Of a DNA stretch of 8,828 bases, positions 1 to 5,018 are shown in pieces. Both the position numbers and the translations under genes were made by a program. This DNA is from Pseudomonadota bacterium. Its GTDB lineage: Bacteria > Pseudomonadota > Gammaproteobacteria > Burkholderiales > Gallionellaceae. The notes beneath the pieces are model-generated. The model was not told the origin of the DNA, did not search any database, and was given only the letters and a program-made list of their open reading frames with translations. The stretch is taken from positions 1-8,828 of the forward strand of contig JAJXTT010000051.1 of the NCBI GenBank assembly GCA_021783525.1. The letters run 5' to 3'. The stretch's first letter is position 1, and each line of letters opens with the position of its first letter.

Positions 1-27
1 CTGTAATCACGGAAGATGTGATCCAAA

Positions 28-56
28 GAGGGGGCTGCGGAGTTTGCGGCCCCCTC
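28..56 (-). terminator. Rho-independent-type hairpin after ychJ
   Basis: An 8-bp perfect stem pairs GAGGGGGC (28-35) with GCCCCCTC (49-56), and the pairing can extend inwards with G:U pairs. On the minus strand it begins inside the ychJ stop codon (TGA, 55-57) and is followed by a short TTT. The T-run is weak, so termination may be partial. On the plus strand no T-run follows, so it is not obviously bidirectional. Confidence 0.6.
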
Positions 57-444
57 ATTCAATTTCCCCATCCACGTAGAACCACTTTCCATTTTCGCGC
101 ACGAAACGGCTGACTTCATGCAGCCGGTAAGCGCGCCCGTTCATTTTGTAGCGGGCCACGAATTCGACCCTGGCGTGATCGGCATCCGTTTGCTCATGGC
201 GTTTGACTTGGAGGCCGATCCATTGGGTGGGAGCTTCTCCTGCCAGGCCCAACGCAGACGGGCGAGTGGAAGAATGCCAGGTCGCCAGCAGGTAATCTTC
301 TCGCAACAGTGTGTAAGCGGTATAGCGCGAGCGCATCAGCGCTTCGGCGCTGAGGGCAGTTGCATTATTGTCCAGATAACGCGCGCAGCAATCGGTGTAT
401 TTCCGACCACTGCCGCAAAGACAGAGAATTGAATTTGGTTTCAT
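55..444 (-). CDS. ychJ: YchJ family protein (UPF0225) with SEC-C zinc motif
   Basis: This 129-residue protein belongs to the YchJ/UPF0225 family. Its role is not established; the SEC-C motif is a small zinc-binding module related to the one at the C-terminus of SecA. What I see: Cys8, Cys10, Cys19 and Cys20 in a CxCGSGxxYxxCC arrangement at the N-terminus, then the family signatures AEALMRSRYTAY (34-45) and TWHSSTRP (55-62), and a compact NTF2-like C-terminal part ending WFYVDGEIE. Enteric YchJ is longer (about 150 residues) and carries a second Cys-rich motif at the C-terminus; this protein lacks it, like many shorter homologues. The start at 444 is fixed by the SEC-C motif, though no clear Shine-Dalgarno precedes it. 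It lies 56 bp downstream of srkA on the same strand and may be read from the same transcript. Confidence 0.9.
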   Translation of the reverse strand: MKPNSILCLCGSGRKYTDCCARYLDNNATALSAEALMRSRYTAYTLLREDYLLATWHSSTRPSALGLAGEAPTQWIGLQVKRHEQTDADHARVEFVARYKMNGRAYRLHEVSRFVRENGKWFYVDGEIE

Positions 445-458
445 CGTTTAGCGGTGGT

Positions 459-497
459 CTCTCCCCCACCCTCAATCCCTCCCCCGGCGGGAGAGGG
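459..497. repeat. C-rich palindromic intergenic repeat between srkA and ychJ
   Basis: The 56-bp gap between srkA and ychJ is mostly a C/G-rich palindromic block. CTCTCCC (459-465) is the exact reverse complement of GGGAGAG (489-495), with further C-run/G-run pairing inside. Read on the minus strand it would translate in part as PLPPGEGLRVGER, very close to the PPGEGLG-type phrases that dispersed intergenic repeats in proteobacterial genomes produce when mis-called as ORFs. That resemblance is from general knowledge; I see only one copy in this window. It could act as a transcript-stabilising or partly terminating structure after srkA. Confidence 0.5.
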
Positions 498-500
498 AAG

Positions 501-1490
501 TTATGACTGCCACAGCGGAGGCTCTTCCATAAGTGCGATCTGTTCGCGCAATTCAAGGATGCGATTCTGCCAGTAGATCTGCGTGTTGAACCAGGGGAAT
601 GCCTGCTTGAAAGCGGCATCGTCCCAGCGCCGGGCAAGCCATGCGGAATAATGGATGAGGCGCAGGGTGCGCAGGGCTTCGATCAGGTGCAGTTCGCGCG
701 CATCGAATTCGCAGAAATCCTCGTAGCCTGCAAGCACATCGCCCATTTGCCGCACGCGGTCTTCGCGCTCGCCGGAAAGCAGCATCCACAAGTCCTGCAC
801 AGCCGGCCCCATGCGGCTGTCGTCGAAGTCCACAAAGTGAGGGCCGTCGTCCGTCCACAGCACGTTGCCGGCATGGCAATCGCCATGCAACCTCAGATTC
901 CTCACGTCACCGGCACGGTCGAAACAATGACGCACGCCATCGAGTGCCTGTTGCGACACGCTGCGATAGGCCGCGTCGATATCCGCCGGGATGAATCCGT
1001 TCGTCAGCAGGTACTCACGCGGTTCGATGCCGAACGTTTCCATATTGAGCGCAGGACGATGCCGATAATTTTTGATAGCACCGACGGCATGGATACGCCC
1101 GAGGAAACGCCCCAGCCATTCCAGCGTGTCGCGGTTCTCCAGCTCGGGAGCACGGCCGCCATGCTTGGAGAACAGCGCGAAACGAAATCCGTTGAAGGGA
1201 TGCAGGGTTTTGCCATCGATTACCAGGGCAGGCACAACGGGTATTTCGCGCTCTGCCAGTTCCTGCACGAAGGCATGCTCTTCGAGGATAGCTTCATCCG
1301 ACCAGCGTGCAGGACGATAGAATTTGGCCACCAACGGTGCGCCGTCCTCAATGCCGACCTGGTACACCCGATTTTCATAGCTGTTGAGTCCGAGCAGACG
1401 GCCATCGCAATGCAGGCCCACACTCTCCAGTGCGTTCAATACGCAGTCCGGAGTAAGCGAAGAGAAAGAATGATCCTGAGTGGTATCCAT
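501..1490 (-). CDS. srkA: Stress response kinase A (SrkA/RdoA/YihE), Ser/Thr protein kinase
   Basis: This is a 329-residue cytoplasmic kinase of the aminoglycoside-phosphotransferase/choline-kinase fold, almost the same length as E. coli SrkA (328). In E. coli the family phosphorylates Ser/Thr and protects against stress-induced death downstream of Cpx signalling. Visible elements: a probable ATP-binding lysine in VAKFYRP (Lys56), the catalytic loop HGDCHAGN at 202-209 with catalytic Asp204 and Asn209, the metal-binding segment FVDFDDS with Asp221, and the characteristic GPAVQDLWMLLSGE (228-241). Start: the ATG at 1490 gives the expected length, but no Shine-Dalgarno precedes it, and a TATAGT box sits exactly 6 bp upstream of the ATG, raising the possibility of a leaderless mRNA. 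It is downstream of DUF1415 and separated from it by a palindromic spacer. The long plus-strand ORF opposite it (651-1511) is an antisense shadow. Confidence 0.95.
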   Translation of the reverse strand: MDTTQDHSFSSLTPDCVLNALESVGLHCDGRLLGLNSYENRVYQVGIEDGAPLVAKFYRPARWSDEAILEEHAFVQELAEREIPVVPALVIDGKTLHPFNGFRFALFSKHGGRAPELENRDTLEWLGRFLGRIHAVGAIKNYRHRPALNMETFGIEPREYLLTNGFIPADIDAAYRSVSQQALDGVRHCFDRAGDVRNLRLHGDCHAGNVLWTDDGPHFVDFDDSRMGPAVQDLWMLLSGEREDRVRQMGDVLAGYEDFCEFDARELHLIEALRTLRLIHYSAWLARRWDDAAFKQAFPWFNTQIYWQNRILELREQIALMEEPPLWQS

Positions 1491-1496
1491 AGGGCA

Positions 1497-1530
1497 ACTA
1501 TAGCCCAGTAGGGTACGTTTGCGGTGTCAA
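1497..1530 (-). promoter_or_regulatory. Possible srkA promoter with over-long spacer
   Basis: On the minus strand TATAGT (1502-1497) matches the -10 consensus at 5 of 6 positions and ends 6 bp before the srkA ATG, so initiation would fall on or next to the A of the start codon. A perfect TTGACA (1530-1525) lies upstream, but the 22-bp spacer is too long for a standard sigma-70 promoter, so the two boxes may not work as a pair. The TTGACA is inside the palindromic spacer element. Confidence 0.3.
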
Positions 1531-1606
1531 ATCCGCCCAACCTTTGGTTGGCTGCGGATTGCCTACCGTTGGTGCACCATTGGCGATGGTCCGTAAACGC
1601 GCCCTG
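1508..1606. repeat. Intergenic element with inverted arms and internal hairpins
   Basis: This element fills most of the 122-bp spacer between DUF1415 and srkA. Its arms, AGGGTACGTTTGCGG (1510-1524) and CCGTAAACGCGCCCT (1591-1605), are inverted copies matching at 12 of 15 positions. Between them lie a 13-bp hairpin (1530-1560, loop TTT), the 10-bp palindrome TGGTGCACCA (1570-1579) and a small ACCAT/ATGGT hairpin (1576-1590). Such nested palindromes with AGGGT.CG-type ends are typical of dispersed REP/MITE-like intergenic elements. One copy is seen here, so repetition in the genome is inferred. Confidence 0.45.
1530..1560 (-). terminator. Stem-loop downstream of DUF1415, possible terminator
   Basis: ATCCGC (1531-1536) pairs with GCGGAT (1554-1559), and the inner CCAACC (1537-1542) pairs with GGTTGG (1546-1551) around a TTT loop. 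Only a two-base CT bulge interrupts it, and an A:T pair extends the base. On the minus strand it is followed by TTTGACA, a short and poor U-tract. It begins about 50 bases past the DUF1415 stop. It may instead be part of the surrounding repeat element. Confidence 0.4.
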
Positions 1607-1612
1607 CTAAGC

Positions 1613-2185
1613 CTACCTCTTGTGCTTCTGAATGTCGGCCAGCCCCAATGCGTTCCAGCCCTCATGCCCCAGCTTGCGCATGGTCTCGATGTTCTTCTCG
1701 AAGATTTGTTCGGCTTCGGGAAATGCGGCCACCGCCCGATCGATGCTGTCTTCGCGCAATATGTGCAAAGTCGGGTATGGCGAGCGGTTGGTGTAGTTGG
1801 TGATGTCGTCCAGCTCGGTATCCAGGAATTGATATTGCGGATGCATGCTCGCGACTTGCAGTTCGCCCGCCAGATCGACATCTTCCAATGCCGCATCGAC
1901 CACCGCCAAAAAATCGTTGTAGTCGAGGAAGTCGGTCAAGACATGCGGGTGAATCAGCAGGATGGTATCGATCGCCTCGGGGCTGGACTCGGCCAACACT
2001 TCGAATTCGCGCAGGACATCGGCCAGCAATTCCTCCGGCGTCTGCGCTGCACTCACCACGTAGCGAATTTGATCCTTGACCTGCACGCCCTTGGCGAACG
2101 GGCACAAGTTAAGACCGATCACCGCACGCTCTACCCACAGTTTGGTGGCGGTGAGGGCCTCATCGTCAGTGACGGGGATGCTCAT
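1613..2185 (-). CDS. DUF1415 family protein
   Basis: A 190-residue protein of the DUF1415 family, common in Beta- and Gammaproteobacteria and without an assigned function. It is soluble, with no signal peptide or membrane segment. Family hallmarks visible: WVERAVIGLNLCPFAKGV at 17-34 (conserved Cys28), the motif HPHVLTDFLDYNDF at 79-92, HPQYQF at 115-120, and SPYPTLHILRE at 135-145. The open frame continues upstream to 2539 without a stop, but the family start is the Met at 2185. There the ATG shares its A with the TGA stop of rhlE (TGATG), so the two genes are very probably translationally coupled. The upstream extension would be an out-of-frame reading of the rhlE tail. The recurrent Cys and His residues could bind a metal or act catalytically; that is inference. 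Confidence 0.93.
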   Translation of the reverse strand: MSIPVTDDEALTATKLWVERAVIGLNLCPFAKGVQVKDQIRYVVSAAQTPEELLADVLREFEVLAESSPEAIDTILLIHPHVLTDFLDYNDFLAVVDAALEDVDLAGELQVASMHPQYQFLDTELDDITNYTNRSPYPTLHILREDSIDRAVAAFPEAEQIFEKNIETMRKLGHEGWNALGLADIQKHKR

Positions 2186-3579
2186 CAACGGCCACGCCCG
2201 CCGGAGCGGTGCTGTGCTGCAGCCGGCACCGCAGCGCCGCGACCTGCGCCCCCTGCCGGTTTGCCTGATGCACCGCTGCGCGGTCCGCCGCCTGTGCGGG
2301 CTTGTCCAGTGGCCGCACGAGCCTGACCAGCGCCCGCCCGCGGCGCGGATTGACTGCGACCCTGTCCCTGTCCGCGTCCGCCCTGGCCCCGATTTTGTCC
2401 GTTTCCACGGTTCTGGCCGTTCAGGATAGGTTCGGCCTTGATGCGCGGGTCCGGCTCGAAACCGGGCACTTGCACCACGGGAATCTCGCGCTTGATGAGG
2501 CGCTCGATGTCGTGCAGCAATTTCTTCTCGTCGATACACACGAGCGAACTCGCTTCACCGTTGCTGCCGGCGCGGCCGGTGCGTCCGATACGGTGCACAT
2601 AATCTTCAGGCACGTTCGGCAGCTCGTAGTTCACCACATGCGGCAGCTCGCTGATATCGATGCCGCGCGCGGCGATGTCGGTCGCCACCAGCACCTGCAG
2701 CTTGGCGGTCTTGAACTCGGCCAATGCGCGCGTGCGCGCCGCCTGGCTCTTGTTGCCATGGATCGCCAGCGCCGGGATACCTTCCTTGTTCAGATGATCC
2801 GCAAGGTTGTTGGCTCCGTGCTTGGTGCGCGTGAATACCAGCACCTGGAACCAGTTGTGCTCCTTGATGAGGTGCGTGAGCAGCACGCGCTTCTTCTCGC
2901 GATCCACCGGGTAGACGCGCTGCTCAATCAGCTCGGCGGTCGCATTGCGGCGCGCCACTTCGATCAGCACCGGGTTGTTCAACAGACCGTCGGCCAGCAA
3001 CTTGATTTCGTCGGAGAACGTGGCGGAGAACAGCAGGTTCTGGCGCTGCTTGGGCAGCACGGCGAGAACACGCTTGATATCGCGGATGAAGCCCATGTCG
3101 AGCATGCGGTCGGCTTCGTCCAGCACCAGTATCTCGACGTGCGACAAATCCACCGTTTTTTGTTGCAGGTGGTCGAGCAAACGTCCCGGTGTCGCCACCA
3201 GGATGTCGACACGGCCATGCAGTTGCTTGATCTGCGGATTGATGTTGACGCCGCCAAACATCATCATGGATTTTAACGGCAGGTGCTTGCCGTAGAGGCG
3301 CACGCTCTCTTCGACCTGAGCGGCGAGTTCGCGTGTCGGAGTAAGCACCAGCGCACGAATGGGATGTTTGCCTTTGGGTTGATTAGCCATCAGGCGTTGC
3401 AACAGCGGCAAGGTGAATCCGGCGGTCTTGCCGGTGCCTGTCTGTGCGCCGCCCATCAGGTCGCCGCCTTTCAGAATAACGGGAATAGCCTGCGCCTGAA
3501 TGGGCGTAGGTTCGGTATAGCCGCGCTCGGTAACGGCGCGAACGAGTTCTTCGGACAAGCCGAGAGATGCAAATGACAT
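2185..3579 (-). CDS. rhlE: DEAD-box ATP-dependent RNA helicase, RhlE type
   Basis: A 464-residue RNA helicase that unwinds short RNA duplexes, in bacteria during ribosome assembly and RNA turnover. Domain 1: Q motif GYTEPTPIQ (20-28), Walker A AQTGTGKT (45-52), PTRELA (81-86), TPGR (130-133), the DEAD box VLDEAD (152-157) and SAT (185-187). Domain 2: LVFTRTK (247-253), VATDIAARGIDI (298-309) and HRIGRTGRAG (329-338). The tail from about 387 to 464 is low complexity, rich in Gly, Arg, Gln, Ala and Pro, as in RhlE proteins where a basic tail adds RNA binding. Start: the frame is open up to an ATG at 3705, but the family begins MSFASLGLSEEL at 3579, preceded by purine-rich AAGAAAG (3592-3586) at 6-bp spacing. 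The earlier ATG would lie inside the likely promoter. A leader of roughly 115 bases is implied, which leaves room for post-transcriptional or cold regulation. Confidence 0.95.
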   Translation of the reverse strand: MSFASLGLSEELVRAVTERGYTEPTPIQAQAIPVILKGGDLMGGAQTGTGKTAGFTLPLLQRLMANQPKGKHPIRALVLTPTRELAAQVEESVRLYGKHLPLKSMMMFGGVNINPQIKQLHGRVDILVATPGRLLDHLQQKTVDLSHVEILVLDEADRMLDMGFIRDIKRVLAVLPKQRQNLLFSATFSDEIKLLADGLLNNPVLIEVARRNATAELIEQRVYPVDREKKRVLLTHLIKEHNWFQVLVFTRTKHGANNLADHLNKEGIPALAIHGNKSQAARTRALAEFKTAKLQVLVATDIAARGIDISELPHVVNYELPNVPEDYVHRIGRTGRAGSNGEASSLVCIDEKKLLHDIERLIKREIPVVQVPGFEPDPRIKAEPILNGQNRGNGQNRGQGGRGQGQGRSQSAPRAGAGQARAATGQARTGGGPRSGASGKPAGGAGRGAAVPAAAQHRSGGRGR

Positions 3580-3703
3580 ATATAACTTTCTTGTTACAAA
3601 CGGCCTGTCGCCCATAAGGAGCGCCAGTCTGAGGCAGAATGAGGTGGGAACTGCGAACCGGGATCGGCGGCGACAACTAGACTGAAACGATATCGCGGCG
3701 CGC

Positions 3704-3712
3704 ATTGTAGCA
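3704..3712 (-). promoter_or_regulatory. Extended -10 element, likely rhlE promoter
   Basis: On the minus strand the sequence TGCTACAAT reads as an extended -10 (TGn followed by TACAAT, 5 of 6 to consensus). No good -35 lies 16-18 bp upstream, which suits an extended -10 promoter. Transcription would start near 3697. A TATAAA a few bases further upstream is an alternative -10. Confidence 0.4.
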
Positions 3713-3730
3713 TTTTATACTGCAGTTTAA

Positions 3731-3759
3731 TTGCGGCTGTTCCCGGCTCGCATTATGAT
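3731..3759 (+). promoter_or_regulatory. Sigma-70-like promoter for the lipoprotein operon
   Basis: TTGCGG (3731-3736, TTG conserved) and TATGAT (3754-3759, 5 of 6 to consensus) are separated by the optimal 17 bp. Transcription would start around 3766, giving a leader of about 65 bases before the first lipoprotein gene. No other promoter-like pair in the region is better placed. Confidence 0.5.
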
Positions 3760-3830
3760 GATGTGGTTTCCGGTACCGCAAGATTCCATTGCGTTAAGCC
3801 TGAACCCCTTTTTCATTCAAGGAGAACGTC

Positions 3831-4400
3831 ATGAAAATATCATTTGCATTTGCAAAATGGCTCGCCATCGCAGCGACGGTTCTGTTCATCGCGGCCTGTT
3901 CAAGTACCACGAAAGTGGAAAGCGACCTCGGCCTCAAAGGTGCGCCGGACTGGGTCAACGAGGGCAGCAACATCCTCAACGACAAGGATGGGCGCCTGTT
4001 CCACGGAGTGGGTTCTGCTTCTCCGATGGGGGATATGTCACTGCAAAAATCCGTGGCCGATGACCGGGCTCGCGCTGAAGTTGCGCGCGTTTTGTCGTCC
4101 TACATGAATGTGGTTTCCAGCGACTATATGGATTCCGCCAAGTCGGGCGGCGCCAATGTGGCGGATGAGTCGGTATCGCGCCAGATCAAGAACCTGAGCA
4201 AGGTCAACCTGACCGGCGCCAAGATCATCGGTTCCTGGCGCGACCCGAAGAGCAATATCATCTATTCCATCGCCGAACTGGACATGAAGCATGTCAAGGA
4301 CACGCTGAGCGGGGTGCAGGAAATGGACTCCGATCTGAAACGCTATATCGAAACCCATGCGGACAATATTTTTGACCGCGTCGCCAAGGAGAAAAAATAA
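3831..4400 (+). CDS. LPP20-family outer-membrane lipoprotein (short)
   Basis: A 189-residue predicted lipoprotein. Residues 1-22 form a signal peptide (positive start, hydrophobic 11-22) ending in the lipobox IAAC with Cys23 as the lipidated residue; Ser at +2 predicts outer-membrane sorting by the Lol rule. The mature part matches the LPP20 family: APDWV (38-42), LFHGVGSA (57-64), SVADDRARAEVARVL (74-88), then GAKIIGSWRDPKSNIIYSIAELD (129-151, family strand pattern). LPP20 domains occur in Helicobacter LPP20 and in flagellar FlgP-type proteins; the biochemical role is unknown. The start is supported by AAGGAG (3819-3824), 6 bp before the ATG. It is the first gene of the four-gene lipoprotein operon; its TAA overlaps the next ATG by one base. 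It is a paralogue of the fourth gene. Confidence 0.87.
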   Translation: MKISFAFAKWLAIAATVLFIAACSSTTKVESDLGLKGAPDWVNEGSNILNDKDGRLFHGVGSASPMGDMSLQKSVADDRARAEVARVLSSYMNVVSSDYMDSAKSGGANVADESVSRQIKNLSKVNLTGAKIIGSWRDPKSNIIYSIAELDMKHVKDTLSGVQEMDSDLKRYIETHADNIFDRVAKEKK

Positions 4401-5011
4401 TGAGCAGGTCCATGTTTTCAACAAAATCGGCTGTTGTCGTGCTGTTTCTGGCATTGTTTGCAAGCGGTTGCTCGACCGAAGTGCAACGGGTTGATGCAAA
4501 CAAAGCGATAGACCTGAGCGGCGCATGGAACGACACGGATTCCCAGCTGGTGGCGGAAGAAATGATGAAAGATGTGCTGAACCGCGTCTGGATCGACGAC
4601 TTCAGCCGCGAACACAAGCGGCAACCGGCGGTGATCGTGGGTGAGGTTCGCAACCTCAGCAACGAGCATATCAACGTCAACACATTCGTCTCGGAAGTGG
4701 AGCGCAACCTGATCAACTCGGGAAGGGTGCAGTTCGTCGCTTCGTCCACCGAACGACAGGAAATCCGCGATGAACGCAAAGACCAGGACCTGAATGCGAG
4801 CGAGGCCACGCGCAAAGCGATGGGGCAGGAAAAAGGCGCCGACTTCATGCTGAAAGGCACCATCAACACCATTATCGATGTCTCCGGCAAGACTCAACTT
4901 CGCTACTACCAGGTCGATCTGAACCTGATCAGCCTGGCAGACAACCGCCTGGTATGGATGGGACAGAAGAAGATCAAGAAACTGGTGGAGCGCAGCACGC
5001 TGACCTTCTAG
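4400..5011 (+). CDS. lpoB: Penicillin-binding protein activator LpoB-like lipoprotein
   Basis: A 203-residue lipoprotein of the LpoB family. In E. coli LpoB is an outer-membrane lipoprotein that spans the periplasm and activates the peptidoglycan synthase PBP1B. Visible: signal peptide 1-23 with lipobox ASGC and Cys24 (+2 Ser, outer membrane), then the family core DLSGAWNDTDSQLVAEEM (38-55), VIVGEVRNLSNEHIN (78-92), FVSEVERNLINSGRVQFVAS (96-115), GADFMLKGTI (146-155) and YYQVDLNLISLADNRLVWMGQKKIKK (169-194). The enteric proline-rich linker is absent: only about 14 residues separate Cys24 from the folded domain, so reaching an inner-membrane synthase would need a partner or a different geometry. 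The start is set by AAGGAG (4386-4391), 8 bp upstream, and by the TAATG overlap with the preceding gene. No penicillin-binding protein gene is in the window, so the partner is unidentified. Confidence 0.9.
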   Translation: MSRSMFSTKSAVVVLFLALFASGCSTEVQRVDANKAIDLSGAWNDTDSQLVAEEMMKDVLNRVWIDDFSREHKRQPAVIVGEVRNLSNEHINVNTFVSEVERNLINSGRVQFVASSTERQEIRDERKDQDLNASEATRKAMGQEKGADFMLKGTINTIIDVSGKTQLRYYQVDLNLISLADNRLVWMGQKKIKKLVERSTLTF

Positions 5012-5018
5012 TCCGGAA

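Larger units (their letters stand above)
3580..3830. other. Divergent intergenic region, rhlE / lipoprotein operon
   Basis: This 251-bp non-coding stretch separates rhlE (minus) from the lipoprotein genes (plus). It contains back-to-back promoter candidates around 3704-3759, the rhlE leader (3580 to about 3697) and a short plus-strand leader (about 3766-3830) with an 8-bp palindrome CGGTACCG (3771-3778). I see no small RNA gene or coding region in it. Confidence 0.6.

Noticed and set aside
1..26. Small ATCAC/GTGAT inverted pair at the left edge
   Set aside because: Only 5 bp with a 7-base loop and no context; probably chance.
365..637. 90-codon minus-strand ORF containing PLPPGEGLRVGER
   Set aside because: The phrase comes from the intergenic palindromic repeat and the rest overlaps srkA and ychJ out of frame.
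651..1511. 286-codon plus-strand ORF opposite srkA
   Set aside because: It is antisense to a clear kinase with intact catalytic motifs, and its translation shows no recognisable domain; long antisense frames are expected at this base composition.
1498..1896. 132-codon minus-strand ORF across the DUF1415/srkA spacer
   Set aside because: It is a frame-shifted reading of DUF1415 continuing through the palindromic spacer; no family similarity.
2186..2539. N-terminal extension of the DUF1415 frame to 2539
   Set aside because: It overlaps the rhlE C-terminal tail out of frame, is Arg/Gly/Ser-rich nonsense, and the family starts at the Met at 2185.
2302..3276. 324-codon plus-strand ORF opposite rhlE
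   Set aside because: Shadow of the helicase, His/Gln/Leu-rich from reverse reading of helicase codons; no ribosome site or family match.
3580..3705. Upstream 42-residue extension of RhlE from the ATG at 3705
   Set aside because: The family begins at MSFASLGL; the upstream ATG falls within the probable -10 element and has no ribosome site.
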